DNA from: Nitrososphaerota archaeon
GTDB taxonomy: Archaea > Thermoproteota > Nitrososphaeria > Nitrososphaerales > Nitrosopumilaceae
Assembly: GCA_027315065.1 (NCBI GenBank)
Contig: DAHUYT010000010.1
Coordinates: forward strand, 1-53,122
Direction: 5' to 3'
DNA: 53,122 bases
Under the pieces are notes generated by a model. It worked only from the letters and a program-made list of their open reading frames with translations. It did not search any database and had not been told where the DNA came from. Positions 1 through 8,610 of the stretch are shown one piece after another. Every line of letters starts with the position of its first letter. The first letter of the stretch is position 1. The position numbers were made by a program, and so were the translations under genes.

Positions 1-2
1 TT

Positions 3-773
3 GTATCACAAAAGATAGAATCTCAAATACAACTATTCAACGAGTTTGTGTCAGAACCAATGCGAGTCTATAACTCTTACAACAAGAAATGGCAGATATG
101 CAACAACCAAAGGTCTGGGATGAATTATTCCCTCAAGGCAAGTGCCGAGGTCAAGGAGAGGATCAAAAAGGCCATAGTTGCTATGGAGAGGATATATTCG
201 AATCTAGGTTTTGCTCATGAACTACGTGAAATAATGAAGGTTGAAGCTGACATTGCCAAATGGTACTATCCAACCTTTTGTTTGTTGTTCAAACCTGATT
301 TGAGATTCAATTCAAGAAATAATGCTAGAACGTTCAGGCCAAAAGACGCCAGTGATGTAATCAATGGACTACTAAACTATGGCTTTGGTATACTGTATGC
401 AGAGGTAGCAAAACAACTCAACATACTAGGACTTGATTGCTACGTTGGATTCTATCACAAGAACCACGAGTCACATCTTGCCTTGGTCTATGACATGATA
501 GAGCCTTTCAGGCACTTGATAGATAGAAGCGTCTTTGAGATTCAAGATCAGATACGAAAGAAGGATTATGTTTACTCACGAGAAGGAATTGTTGTGTTAT
601 CTGATGAGTTGAAGCAAAAGTACATTGAATTGTTATCTACTGTATTCGATAGGAAACGTGATTACAAGGCAAGAAGCGGAATTAGAAGAAAGGATGGTTA
701 TCAGAAGATGGAGGAGATTACTATAATGAAGATGAGAGTTATTGAATTAAAGACACTAATAGGTATTGAATGA
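3..773 (+). CDS. cas1: Cas1-family integrase/endonuclease, N-terminus cut by window edge
   Basis: Metal-dependent DNA integrase of CRISPR adaptation, or its casposon relative. The frame is open to the left edge. GTG at 48 and ATG at 60 look internal, because the residues just before them (QIQLFNEFV) fit the Cas1 segment preceding the catalytic lobe. Numbered from the GTG, the core is clear: NGLLNYGFGILYAEV with E119, GLDCYVGFYH with H137, and LALVYDMIEPFR with D149 and E152, the usual E-H-D metal site. The tail after residue 200 looks like an ordinary Cas1 end, without the extra helix-turn-helix seen in many casposases. No cas2 or repeat array lies to the right. Its stop codon directly abuts the stop of the convergent next gene. 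The family call is firm; CRISPR versus casposon cannot be decided here. Confidence 0.85.
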   Translation, partial: VSQKIESQIQLFNEFVSEPMRVYNSYNKKWQICNNQRSGMNYSLKASAEVKERIKKAIVAMERIYSNLGFAHELREIMKVEADIAKWYYPTFCLLFKPDLRFNSRNNARTFRPKDASDVINGLLNYGFGILYAEVAKQLNILGLDCYVGFYHKNHESHLALVYDMIEPFRHLIDRSVFEIQDQIRKKDYVYSREGIVVLSDELKQKYIELLSTVFDRKRDYKARSGIRRKDGYQKMEEITIMKMRVIELKTLIGIE

Positions 774-1379
774 TTATTTCCTCCAATGATATTTTTCATT
801 AAATTCTTTAGCCCTTTTAGCAGAGGATCTCTCTGCCCATTTTATTGCATCATCTAATGGTTCTACTGGATCTTGATTAAATTCAAAAGTTTTCATAAAA
901 TCATGGCCTAAAATGCCATGATCGCCAATCATAAATGTTGAACCAGTATTCTTTTTTCTTAAAATAGCTGTTATTCTTGTAGAATCTCTTACAATACTAT
1001 ATTCAAAGATATGACCAGATGGATTAGTATCATACATTACAACAAATTTAGATAGCATAACCCACAATCTTACTTTTTCCTCATTTGAATGAACGTCGAT
1101 GTCGGGAATTTGTTTGATTAAGAGAGCATTGTAGTTTTTTGTTTTAAGATAATTTTGAATTTTTATTAGATCATGAATTTCTGGTTCGGTATCTTTTCCG
1201 AGTATAATTACATTCTTTTGTAATCCTTCTTCCAAGTCTACTACCATGTCGAATTTTTCTTTTTTAGTTTCGAGTAAATCAGGCTTTTGAACCGACTTTC
1301 TTTCTTTTTTCTTTTTTTTCTTTTTTTGAAATACATTCTCAAACCGGTGTGAGAACTGTCCGTGACCTATCTCGTGCAA
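774..1379 (-). CDS. HEIGH-motif protein with Rossmann-like (TIR/deoxyribosyltransferase-like) domain, probably frameshifted
   Basis: Not recognised as a named family. The open frame begins with a TTG codon immediately before HEIGHG, which resembles the HExxH zinc site of metallopeptidases. A lysine run (residues 19-25, homopolymeric A tracts) follows. Residues 55-185 look like an alpha/beta nucleotide-binding fold: the strand VIILGKD, then FVVMYDTNPSGHIFEYSIV, where D117, S121 and E126 mirror the D...SG..E pattern of nucleoside deoxyribosyltransferases and related TIR-like domains. That assignment is weak. The HEIGH helix lacks its N-terminal half in this frame, and the missing part is readable in another frame upstream (see 1387-1482). 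It ends exactly against the Cas1 gene. A damaged effector-like protein in an accessory edge region is a possible reading. Confidence 0.5.
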   Translation of the reverse strand: MHEIGHGQFSHRFENVFQKKKKKKKERKSVQKPDLLETKKEKFDMVVDLEEGLQKNVIILGKDTEPEIHDLIKIQNYLKTKNYNALLIKQIPDIDVHSNEEKVRLWVMLSKFVVMYDTNPSGHIFEYSIVRDSTRITAILRKKNTGSTFMIGDHGILGHDFMKTFEFNQDPVEPLDDAIKWAERSSAKRAKEFNEKYHWRK

Positions 1380-1386
1380 TAAATCA

Positions 1387-1482
1387 AAACAGGGTGGGTT
1401 TGTGCAGAAATGGTATTGGGAAAACTAGTCCATGAAATCCCTCTTCCTCCACGGCTACGGCCTTTCTATCAAAGTACAAAAC
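1387..1482 (-). pseudogene. Displaced N-terminal segment of the HEIGH-motif gene
   Basis: On the minus strand this short open frame encodes about 31 residues including YFDRKAVAVEEEGFHG and ends LHKPTLF at a TGA (1384-1386). Removing one T from the TTTT run at the junction would join LF to DLLHEIGHGQFSHRF in the downstream frame, giving a natural lead-in helix to a zinc-peptidase motif. An in-frame stop lies directly upstream and no TATA box sits about 27 bp before the possible TTG at 1479. The segment is therefore most simply part of a decayed or mis-sequenced gene. Confidence 0.35.
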
Positions 1483-1587
1483 TCAAGACTAGTATTCTCT
1501 CAAGGGATTGATCCTTTTTCAATAATGATCCATGTAACCTTTTGGTATGACTTGATCCATCTGAAGTTTTATCCTAAAATTCCTGCC

Positions 1588-1595
1588 TTTATATA
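1588..1595 (+). promoter_or_regulatory. TATA box for the 33-codon ORF
   Basis: TTTATATA is centred 26 bp before the ATG at 1617, the spacing expected of a leaderless archaeal transcript. It supports the small downstream ORF as transcribed. Confidence 0.45.
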
Positions 1596-1616
1596 ACCGT
1601 GAAAGTCTTACTAGAC

Positions 1617-1718
1617 ATGTTAAAAGAAATAATTGCAAAATTGAAATCTTGCTCTTGTAACAAGAAATCATCTGATGACATAAACGCAGTAAAAAAATCT
1701 GAAGAATCGAAAAAGTAA
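1617..1718 (+). CDS. Small basic/polar protein, 33 aa, unknown
   Basis: A 33-codon frame starting MLKEIIAKLKSCSC and ending KKSEESKK. It has an amphipathic helical start, a C-x-C pair and a lysine/serine-rich tail. An exact TATA box lies at leaderless distance and a T-rich stretch follows the stop (1735-1745). No family is recognised. The opposite-strand frame over the same bases has an implausible composition and no suitably placed promoter. The flanks (1483-1616 and 1719-2012) show no other gene. The call rests on promoter geometry only. Confidence 0.4.
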   Translation: MLKEIIAKLKSCSCNKKSSDDINAVKKSEESKK

Positions 1719-2012
1719 AAAAATTAGGTATTTGTTTAGTTTTTTGAAGTTCAGGCACGAATCATTGGATTTTATAACACGAAAAACACGACATCTGTGC
1801 GTAAAAATCCATTTTACTTTAAAACTCTAAACAGTTACAAAATTAGATTCTAAACTCTTTTTGTTTTTCAATACAGTATCGGACTACATCTGATCATAAC
1901 TTACATTACAAAGTGTTGATGGGTTTTTCTTCGTAAAAAGATCGAATTCCATTCTATTAAGCCACAATAAAATGGGACAGCCACAAGACGTGCCTAGCAG
2001 TAACCAGTAATC

Positions 2013-2282
2013 ATGCCAAATTTAAAATTGACATCAATGGAAATAAACGATATGCACAAAATACAGGGGGACGCCAAGGCAGGACCGGCAATCAAATGCA
2101 TAGTCTGCGGGTATAACGATACCGTTCGTTGTACTAAATGTAAAACTCTTGTTTGCAAGCGTTGCCACAAGCCAACTACTCAGGTTTATTGCGAGATATG
2201 TCTTGAAAAGCTTCCAAAACATAAGACACATTGTGAGAAAAAAATGGAATTGTCTTATAAAAAGTACAGTAATTTGTTGTAA
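2013..2282 (+). CDS. Cys-rich zinc-binding protein, unknown function
   Basis: 89 residues. After a 27-residue lead come four cysteine pairs: CIVC, CTKC, CKRC and CEIC, followed by a His/Cys tail (KHKTHC). This could bind two zinc ions in a treble-clef or B-box-like arrangement. The ATG at 2037 is an alternative start that would remove eight residues. It is monocistronic in its surroundings and convergent with the PfkB kinase gene. No specific function can be read; a nucleic-acid or protein-binding zinc module is the general expectation. Confidence 0.6.
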   Translation: MPNLKLTSMEINDMHKIQGDAKAGPAIKCIVCGYNDTVRCTKCKTLVCKRCHKPTTQVYCEICLEKLPKHKTHCEKKMELSYKKYSNLL

Positions 2283-2312
2283 GACGATTTTCTAGTCCAT
2301 CTTTGAGATAGA

Positions 2313-3320
2313 CTAATTTTTTGCTACAAAAGACAATATTTCATCTAGCGTAGGAGGACATCCTTGTGTATTTTTTATGTAAAGTGCAGAGGCACTATTT
2401 GCAAATACAAGCCTTTCATGGGTATTCAGGTTTGCAAGATATCCTACGATATTTGCTGCATCCCATACATCCCCTGCACCAGTAACAATAACAGGTTCTA
2501 CTTGAAAGGATTTGACAAATTCAATCTCACTTCCATTTGACCAACAGGAGCCAGAAGCTGTATGCAGATCTATTGCTACATGTATCTTCTTTGCCAGCTC
2601 TTGAACTAGTTTTTTTGTGCCTTCAACATCAGAGATTGTGCCAAGACCATACTGCTTGAGCAATATATTACATTCATTCTCGTTAATGCATAAAGAATTC
2701 AAACTGGTATGTAGTTCATTTAGAGCTTCCTTGAATTCCTCAGATCTTGTTTGTATGTCGGCAGGATCTATGAAATGAAATGCCTTATCAGATTTTTCAA
2801 ATACAAACTTTGATAGTTCTGTTCCTTTCTTGTTGCTTGCCCAATTTGCTACAATGACAGCTTTGGAATTTTTTAGTGCCTGTTGTTCCCTTACTCCAAG
2901 TTTTTCAGGGCCAAAATTTTCATTGTCGCCAAGATCAGAGAGCATTATATTTACAATGTTTTCACCATCTCGAAATTCAAGTGCGGTGGTTCTGCCTGGT
3001 TTTCCATCAATTACAAAAAGCGACGCCTTTTCAAACTTTGAAAATAACTCAGTTAGAAGAGCAGAACTTGTCTTGTCTGCCACCGTAATAAGAGAGACAG
3101 GACAGCCAAGTCTTGCAAGGGCATATGCAACATTTGTAGCATTGCCACCTTTGATGTCCTTTTGTGGAATGCCACGGATACTTCCACCAAACTTGCTTTT
3201 CTCCAGAATCTGACTGTAGACTTTGCCAAGATCAGATATCGAGATTATCCTATCAAGAAAAAAATCATTTAGAACAACAACCGAGTCTACAAGATTAATA
3301 TTTTCTAGTTTTTCTAGCAT
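2313..3320 (-). CDS. PfkB/ribokinase-family carbohydrate or nucleoside kinase
   Basis: ATP-dependent phosphorylation of a sugar or nucleoside hydroxyl in the cytoplasm. The family signatures are present: KGGNATNVAYALARLG near residues 57-72 (substrate pocket) and TGAGDVWDAAN at 280-290, with the anion hole GAG and the catalytic base D284. The usual Phe after GAGDA is Trp here. Length (335) is normal for the family. Start ATG at 3320 lies 9 bp after the thermosome stop, so the gene is probably the second cistron of that transcript. The substrate cannot be deduced; a ribokinase-like or adenosine kinase-like role is possible. Confidence 0.85.
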   Translation of the reverse strand: MLEKLENINLVDSVVVLNDFFLDRIISISDLGKVYSQILEKSKFGGSIRGIPQKDIKGGNATNVAYALARLGCPVSLITVADKTSSALLTELFSKFEKASLFVIDGKPGRTTALEFRDGENIVNIMLSDLGDNENFGPEKLGVREQQALKNSKAVIVANWASNKKGTELSKFVFEKSDKAFHFIDPADIQTRSEEFKEALNELHTSLNSLCINENECNILLKQYGLGTISDVEGTKKLVQELAKKIHVAIDLHTASGSCWSNGSEIEFVKSFQVEPVIVTGAGDVWDAANIVGYLANLNTHERLVFANSASALYIKNTQGCPPTLDEILSFVAKN

Positions 3321-3329
3321 GAAATGGTT

Positions 3330-4961
3330 CTAGCCCATTGGTGGCATTGGAGGTCCGCCTCGTCCTCCACCTTTACCAGACGATGCGATTACATCATCTA
3401 TTCTTAGAATCATACACGCAGCTTCTGTTGCAGATTTTATTATCTGCTCCTTTACTGCCACTGGTTCTATAATATCAAGAGAATACATGTCAGACACCCT
3501 TGTGTTTCGCGCATCAATTCCAGTCCATTTCTTGCCCTGACTATGTTTTGCACGTAATGTAACCATTGTATTGATCGGATCCATGCCTGCATTCTCAGCT
3601 ATTGTCAACGGAATTATTTCAAGAGCTTCTGCATATTTTTTGATTGCAAGCTGCTCTCTTCCCTCGAATCTGTCTGCCCAATCTTTTAGATTTGATGCAA
3701 GAAATTCTTCAGGAGCACCGCCGCCAGCTACAACTGCTGGCTTTTCAATTACATCTTTTACCACCATTAATGAATCATGAAGTGATCTGTCTACTTCATC
3801 TACAACTCTTTGTGAGCCACCTCTAATTAGCACGGTAATTGCTTTTGGGTTCTTGCATCCTTCAACAAATGTCCATTTTTCTGTCTCCACCTTTCTTTGT
3901 TCTACTAGTTCAGCAGATCCTAGATCTTTTGTAGTCATATCGTCTATATTGCTGCTGATTCTTCCACCAGTAGCTTTTGCAAGCTTTGTCATGTCGCTTT
4001 CCTTTACTCTTCTTACCGAGAGAATTCCTTGTTTTGCAAGGTAGTGTTGTGCAATGTCATCTATTCCCTTTTGACATATCAGGACATTAGCACCAATTTC
4101 ATAAATCTTGTCTACCATTGATTTTAGCATTCTATTTTCTTCCTCAAGGAACATCTGCATTTGAGAAGGATCGGTAATTCTGATCTCTGCACTCATCTCT
4201 GTCTTTTCAATCTCAAGAGCGGAGTTTAACAGTGCAATTTTTGCCTTTTCTATTTTTGTTGGCATACCACTATGAACTACTTCCTTATCAAGCACAATAC
4301 CTTTGATGAGTTGTGTATTTCTAATTGAACCTCCAGCTTTCTTTTCTACTTTAATATTATCTAGATCAACTTTATTTCCTCCTTCCTCTTTTTCAACTAC
4401 TTGCATAATTGCATCCACAACAAGTTTTGAGAGCATGCCACTGTCCTCTGAGATTAGTTTTGATTCCATGCTTGTTTTTGCAACCTTTAAAAGAATTTCC
4501 TTTTCATTTGGACTTACAGTCTTGGCAAGCTCTTGGAGAAGAGAAAGTGCCTTCTCTGCAGCAGCCTGGTATCCCTCAATGATTACAGTAGCGTGAATGT
4601 TTTTTTCTAATAGTTCTTCAGCCTTTGCCAAAAGAGATCCTGCAAAGACAACCGAGGATGTTGTTCCATCTCCTACTTCAGTGTCTACTGTCTTTGAGAT
4701 CTCTACCATCATCTTTGCTGCAGGATGTTGAACGTCAATTTCCTTTAGAATAGTAGCACCATCATTTGTAATTGTAACATCGCCTAATCCATCTACAAGC
4801 ATCTTGTCCATTCCTCTTGGACCAAGGCTTGTTCGTACTAGTTCAGCAACGAGTTTTGCTGCTGCAATATTGTTTTTCTGAGCATCTCGCCCCTTTTGCT
4901 GCAAGGCGCTCTCCTTTAGCACAAGAACAGGACCTTGTGGTGTTTGTTGAATTGAAGCCAA
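3330..4961 (-). CDS. ths: Thermosome subunit (group II chaperonin)
   Basis: Cytosolic ATP-driven folding chamber subunit, homologous to eukaryotic TCP-1/CCT. The N-terminal signatures [21 protein letters not shown] and [13 protein letters not shown] form the nucleotide site, and the Asp of VAGGGAPEE and the C-terminal equatorial segment are present. The tail ends in a Gly/Met-rich run ([13 protein letters not shown]), typical for chaperonins. The start is TTG preceded by GAGAGAGG, a plausible ribosome binding site, and a TATA-like ATTAAAAG lies further upstream, so this gene has a short leader unlike many neighbours. Full length (543). Confidence 0.97.
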   Translation of the reverse strand: MASIQQTPQGPVLVLKESALQQKGRDAQKNNIAAAKLVAELVRTSLGPRGMDKMLVDGLGDVTITNDGATILKEIDVQHPAAKMMVEISKTVDTEVGDGTTSSVVFAGSLLAKAEELLEKNIHATVIIEGYQAAAEKALSLLQELAKTVSPNEKEILLKVAKTSMESKLISEDSGMLSKLVVDAIMQVVEKEEGGNKVDLDNIKVEKKAGGSIRNTQLIKGIVLDKEVVHSGMPTKIEKAKIALLNSALEIEKTEMSAEIRITDPSQMQMFLEEENRMLKSMVDKIYEIGANVLICQKGIDDIAQHYLAKQGILSVRRVKESDMTKLAKATGGRISSNIDDMTTKDLGSAELVEQRKVETEKWTFVEGCKNPKAITVLIRGGSQRVVDEVDRSLHDSLMVVKDVIEKPAVVAGGGAPEEFLASNLKDWADRFEGREQLAIKKYAEALEIIPLTIAENAGMDPINTMVTLRAKHSQGKKWTGIDARNTRVSDMYSLDIIEPVAVKEQIIKSATEAACMILRIDDVIASSGKGGGRGGPPMPPMG

Positions 4962-5005
4962 AATTATCCTCTCTCTATCGTGATTTAGTTTCCCCTTTTA
5001 ATACC

Positions 5006-6778
5006 TTATCCATCCAAAATTTTAAGATAGATTCTGTTTTTAACGTCTACCATGCCATTATACAAGATTCTAATCTCTGGTAATGCAAGAAATGGGAGAA
5101 AGAGCGGGATCAGATGAGGTTGTTTAAATCTACATCCTGTCTCAATTAACGTTTCGTCAACCTCATTATACTTGGTTACTGCTTCCTCAAGAGGCAGTTT
5201 TGAGACTAAACCTGCAACAGGCATTTCAAATTTGCATATTATTTTTCCATCTCTTGCAGCAATCATTCCACCTTGTGTTTTTACTAGATCGTTTGCCACA
5301 AAAGCCATGTCCTTTTCATTGGAACCAACTATGATTAGGTCATTTTCATGAAAGCTCTGCGTACATCCAAAGGCCCCAATCTCACAGCCAAAGTTCTTCA
5401 AGAATCCAACACATTGTTGCCCAGTACCATATGTTCTGTCTATTGCTGCTACCTTCCAGACATCTTTCTCTTGAGAAGCAATTACATTTCCGTCCTTTAC
5501 GCAAAGCTCTTCATGATCTTTTCTTGTTATAATTTCAGTATCTAGTCTGATTACAAGGGCTTGAGCAGAATTTTTCTTGCTCTTGACTACAAAATCCTTC
5601 TCTGTAAATTTGCGCCTCACCTTTACCGTTTCTGTCATCCATTTTGAGATTGCTAGTTTTGCATTTTTGAATACAGGTTTGCCGTGAGCCACCAACAATT
5701 TACCTCCTACAAAGACCTTGTCCGGTTTTAGATTGTTTAGATCATCAAGGACTAGAATGTCGGCAAGTTTGCCTGGAGCAATACCCCCCAAGTCTTTGTC
5801 CATCTTATAATACTCAAAGCAGTTTCTGGATGCAATGGTTATAGCATCTATCAATTCCATACCAATTGATACGGATTTTCTGACGCAATGATCAATCATG
5901 CCAAATTCAAGCAGATCTTTTGGCGTTATCCCATCAGTACAGAACATCAACCTGTCAAAATATGTCTTCTTGGATAACACATTTGGCATAATCTTATCAA
6001 GGTCTCTTCGTATAGACCCTTCTCTTACCATAACCCACATCCCAAGCCTTAGTCTTTCCATCACTTGATCATAGTCTATCGGTTCATGACATGAGAATAT
6101 TCCAGATGCAATGTAGGCATTTAGCTTCTTGTCGCTTGCACCTGCAGTGTGACCGTTTATGATTCCATCATTTTCAAGAATATAATTTAGACTTTGAATT
6201 GTGTTTGGATCACGCGTTGTTACCTTGGTCCAAGAAAATACTTCGCCCATGCCAAGAACATTTTCTAATTCAAATGCCTTTTTCTGTTCTATCTGGGATA
6301 TTGTTCTTGCGTGGCTAAACTTTCTGTCAACTGGAAGACCACCAGGTATCATATGAAATACCCTTATTGGTAGATTCTCTGTCATTTTGACAAATTCCCT
6401 AAAGCCCCTGTATCCACAAACACTTACGATATCAATTGGATCTGAGAATAATGCAGTAGTGCCACATAGAAGAGAATGCTTTGCAAGTTCAGAAGGCAAG
6501 ATGTACTGGTCCATGTGTATGTGAGAATCTGCAAATCCCGGAGTGACAAATTTTTCTTCCAAGTCAATGATTGCAGTTTTTTCACCAACAGTATGCGATG
6601 CATCCTTTCCGACATATGCAATTCTGTCTTTTAAAATGGCAATCTGTGTTTGTAGCATTATTTCTCTTGAATAGACATTGACAAGTTTGCAGTTTTTTAA
6701 TACAATGTCTGCTTTTTTTTCGCCCATTGCAACCTTGTTTAGTGGACCAATCATTGATGCAAGAGAGCTGGCCTTCAC
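5006..6778 (-). CDS. ade: Adenine deaminase
   Basis: Hydrolyses adenine to hypoxanthine and ammonia in purine salvage. It is an amidohydrolase-superfamily protein of 590 residues, the usual length. The metal site shows as ADSHIHMD (H86, H88), a downstream His in INGHTAGAS, HEPID, and CTDGITP with the catalytic Asp. The C-terminal adenine-deaminase domain (Ade_C) covers roughly residues 400-580. The start at 6778 is supported by a TATA box about 27 bp upstream. It is divergent from the L44e-S27e operon. Confidence 0.93.
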   Translation of the reverse strand: MKASSLASMIGPLNKVAMGEKKADIVLKNCKLVNVYSREIMLQTQIAILKDRIAYVGKDASHTVGEKTAIIDLEEKFVTPGFADSHIHMDQYILPSELAKHSLLCGTTALFSDPIDIVSVCGYRGFREFVKMTENLPIRVFHMIPGGLPVDRKFSHARTISQIEQKKAFELENVLGMGEVFSWTKVTTRDPNTIQSLNYILENDGIINGHTAGASDKKLNAYIASGIFSCHEPIDYDQVMERLRLGMWVMVREGSIRRDLDKIMPNVLSKKTYFDRLMFCTDGITPKDLLEFGMIDHCVRKSVSIGMELIDAITIASRNCFEYYKMDKDLGGIAPGKLADILVLDDLNNLKPDKVFVGGKLLVAHGKPVFKNAKLAISKWMTETVKVRRKFTEKDFVVKSKKNSAQALVIRLDTEIITRKDHEELCVKDGNVIASQEKDVWKVAAIDRTYGTGQQCVGFLKNFGCEIGAFGCTQSFHENDLIIVGSNEKDMAFVANDLVKTQGGMIAARDGKIICKFEMPVAGLVSKLPLEEAVTKYNEVDETLIETGCRFKQPHLIPLFLPFLALPEIRILYNGMVDVKNRIYLKILDG

Positions 6779-6800
6779 AAAGTGACTTTGGGCAAATACA

Positions 6801-6808
6801 TTATTAAA
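6801..6808 (-). promoter_or_regulatory. TATA box for adenine deaminase gene
   Basis: On the minus strand TTTAATAA is centred 26-27 bp before the ATG at 6778, giving a leaderless transcript. Confidence 0.55.
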
Positions 6809-6814
6809 GCGATG

Positions 6815-6822
6815 TTTAAATT
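6815..6822 (+). promoter_or_regulatory. TATA box for L44e-S27e operon
   Basis: TTTAAATT is centred 27 bp before the ATG at 6846. It lies 14 bp from the oppositely oriented TATA box of the adenine deaminase gene. Confidence 0.55.
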
Positions 6823-6845
6823 ACGGTCAGGGCTCGTCTTCTTTT

Positions 6846-7127
6846 ATGAACATGCCTAAGGAGATCAGACGATACTGTCCCAAGTGTAAGAAACACACAC
6901 TACAGAAGGTCTCCTTGTACAAGGCAGGAAAAAGAAGAGGTTCTGCAATAGGTGAAAGGAGACATGCCGAAGACAAAAAAGGATACGGCGGTCAGAAATT
7001 TCCCAAGTTAGCCAAGCCGGCAAAGACCACAAAGAAGATGACACCCATTTTCATGTGCCCTGAATGTAAAAAGAAATTTAATGTACCAGGAATAAGACTA
7101 AGAAAGTTAGAGTTGGTTGCACAATGA
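6846..7127 (+). CDS. rpl44e: Large-subunit ribosomal protein eL44 (L44e)
   Basis: Structural protein of the large ribosomal subunit near the E site, archaeal/eukaryotic specific. Zinc ligands are CPKCKK near the N-terminus and CPECKK near residue 74, with the conserved basic middle (RRGSAIGERRHAEDKKGYGGQ). Two adjacent ATGs (6846 and 6852) are possible starts. The family usually begins MPKEI, favouring 6852, while TATA spacing favours a transcript start at 6845-6846. The stop overlaps the S27e start by four bases (ATGA), so the two are translationally coupled. Confidence 0.96.
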   Translation: MNMPKEIRRYCPKCKKHTLQKVSLYKAGKRRGSAIGERRHAEDKKGYGGQKFPKLAKPAKTTKKMTPIFMCPECKKKFNVPGIRLRKLELVAQ

Positions 7128-7321
7128 AAAAGGCCCAAATCCTCATCCCAAAACCAGGAAGTAAATTCCAGCGAGTCCAGTGTAAAGAATGCGGAGAGGA
7201 AAGTGTTGTTTATTCTCATGTTTCTACTACAGTCGCATGCAAGGCTTGTGGCAATACATTGGCTGAACCAACAGGTTCTATTGCAAAGATTAACGGTAAA
7301 GTTCTAGGCAGCGCCGAGTAG
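7124..7321 (+). CDS. rps27e: Small-subunit ribosomal protein eS27 (S27e)
   Basis: 65-residue zinc-ribbon ribosomal protein. The four cysteines are in CKECG and CKACG, separated by the conserved VVYSHVSTTVAC segment. It is coupled to L44e by an ATGA overlap. Its 3' end overlaps the 3' end of convergent cobY by 18 bp, so the two mRNAs are complementary there. Confidence 0.97.
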   Translation: MKKAQILIPKPGSKFQRVQCKECGEESVVYSHVSTTVACKACGNTLAEPTGSIAKINGKVLGSAE

Positions 7322-7888
7322 ATCGTAATCGCTTTTTGTGTTAAGATTTACCGCAATACGCTTGTCATCAATTACAACATAGGACTCCTGCACATGTTCC
7401 ATAGCAGCAATCATTTTTGGATTTATGATAGATATGCCTGTAAACGCACATTGCTCTCCGTCGTAATTTACAAGATATTCTGGTTTTATTCCAATCAAAT
7501 CCAAAAATTTCTTGCTTACAAGAATACTTGTCCATGATTGTCTGTCCTCAAAATCATTTACAATTTTTTGTATGATTTCAGAATCTAACAGTGCAAGGTC
7601 ACCAGAAACTACAAAGACATTATCATCAAAATTTTTCAGCACCTCGTTTAGATCCTCCACGTATCCTTTTCCTTTTGTTTCAATTGTAAATATACCAAGA
7701 TCCTTTACAAACTTGGATGTTTTTGGAGCATTACAACTTGTAGCACATATTATTTTTGAGAAACATCCAGACTTGCCTAATGCAGAAATAACATGATAAA
7801 TAACGGGTTTTTTGTATTTGAGGAGGAGTTTTTCCTGTGCTGACTCCATCCTTGTACCCTTGCCTCCACACATTACAAGACCGATCAT
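7304..7888 (-). CDS. cobY: Adenosylcobinamide-phosphate guanylyltransferase CobY
   Basis: Transfers GMP from GTP to adenosylcobinamide phosphate, activating it for nucleotide-loop assembly. It is the archaeal single-function replacement for bacterial CobU. MobA-like nucleotidyltransferase fold: N-terminal MCGGKGTRM (residues 6-14) binds the nucleotide, and VVSGDLALL carries the metal-binding Asp. Length 194 matches archaeal CobY. It is the last gene of the cobalamin operon; its start overlaps the cobS stop by four bases. Confidence 0.88.
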   Translation of the reverse strand: MIGLVMCGGKGTRMESAQEKLLLKYKKPVIYHVISALGKSGCFSKIICATSCNAPKTSKFVKDLGIFTIETKGKGYVEDLNEVLKNFDDNVFVVSGDLALLDSEIIQKIVNDFEDRQSWTSILVSKKFLDLIGIKPEYLVNYDGEQCAFTGISIINPKMIAAMEHVQESYVVIDDKRIAVNLNTKSDYDLLGAA

Positions 7889-8610
7889 CTTGATGCAAAA
7901 ATTATCAGCGATGCGAGCCTTACAAGTTCATTACTGGCCCCAAAGACATCACCCGAAATTCCCCCAAAGATTCTATTTGCCACAACAAGAAGCAAAAATG
8001 ACATTCCAATAGTAATGCCTATCACTATTATTCCTGTAATGCCTCCTAGGATAATAGTGGGCACTATTGCCAGCATAGCTGCCATAGCCAGTTTGGCTGG
8101 ACTTTTCATGGATTGTGTAAATGGGGAGCTAAGTCCTTGCCATGCAGAATAGCCTCGATTTGCTTGCAGAGTCATGGCAAACTTTGCCATAAGTTCGCTA
8201 ACCAATATTGCCTCAAAGAGAATAAAACCCTTCATCATGGAAATTGACATTATCATTCCAGCTACGTAGAGAACTACAGTAACTACACCTGCCGAGCCTA
8301 CTGCCGGATCCCGCATTGCTTTGAGTTTCTTTTCCTTTGTCCCCTTTGCCATCATACCATCGGCAAAATCACAGAGGGCATCAGTATGATGTATTCCCGT
8401 AATGATCACAAGTGCTCCTGTTAGAACAAGACCCACAATTAGCGGCTGAACATACGAAGAGAGTCCATAACCTGCACCACCAATTACAAGTCCAATTAAT
8501 GCACCAACAATTGGGAAGAGATACATGTTTTTTGCAACAGTATCAAGATCAGCACTTTTTGACGGAATAATTGTTAGAAATGAAATTACCGAGGTGATTC
8601 CTTTAAACAA
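7885..8610 (-). CDS. cobS: Adenosylcobinamide-GDP ribazoletransferase (cobalamin synthase) CobS
   Basis: Membrane enzyme joining adenosylcobinamide-GDP with alpha-ribazole or its phosphate to make adenosylcobalamin (phosphate). The family motif appears as HHTDALCDFADGMMAKGTKEKK, whose Asp-rich part binds metal. Several hydrophobic helices follow (GLVIGGAGYGL, IVPTIILGGITGIIVIG). Length 241 is typical. It overlaps cbiB by 8 bp upstream and cobY by 4 bp downstream. Confidence 0.93.
   Translation of the reverse strand: MFKGITSVISFLTIIPSKSADLDTVAKNMYLFPIVGALIGLVIGGAGYGLSSYVQPLIVGLVLTGALVIITGIHHTDALCDFADGMMAKGTKEKKLKAMRDPAVGSAGVVTVVLYVAGMIMSISMMKGFILFEAILVSELMAKFAMTLQANRGYSAWQGLSSPFTQSMKSPAKLAMAAMLAIVPTIILGGITGIIVIGITIGMSFLLLVVANRIFGGISGDVFGASNELVRLASLIIFASR

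Noticed and set aside
1300-1330. Lysine-run region as a sequencing artefact only
   Set aside because: The frame continues correctly on both sides of the A-rich runs, so at least the total length is compatible with coding; the frameshift signal is upstream at the TTTT near 1384-1390.
1519-1758. 79-residue minus-strand frame in the left intergenic region
   Set aside because: Its composition is unlike neighbouring proteins, no TATA box sits at the right distance, and a better supported plus-strand ORF with its own promoter occupies the same bases.
774-2012. CRISPR array expected next to Cas1
   Set aside because: No regularly spaced direct repeats are visible anywhere between the Cas1 gene and 2012.
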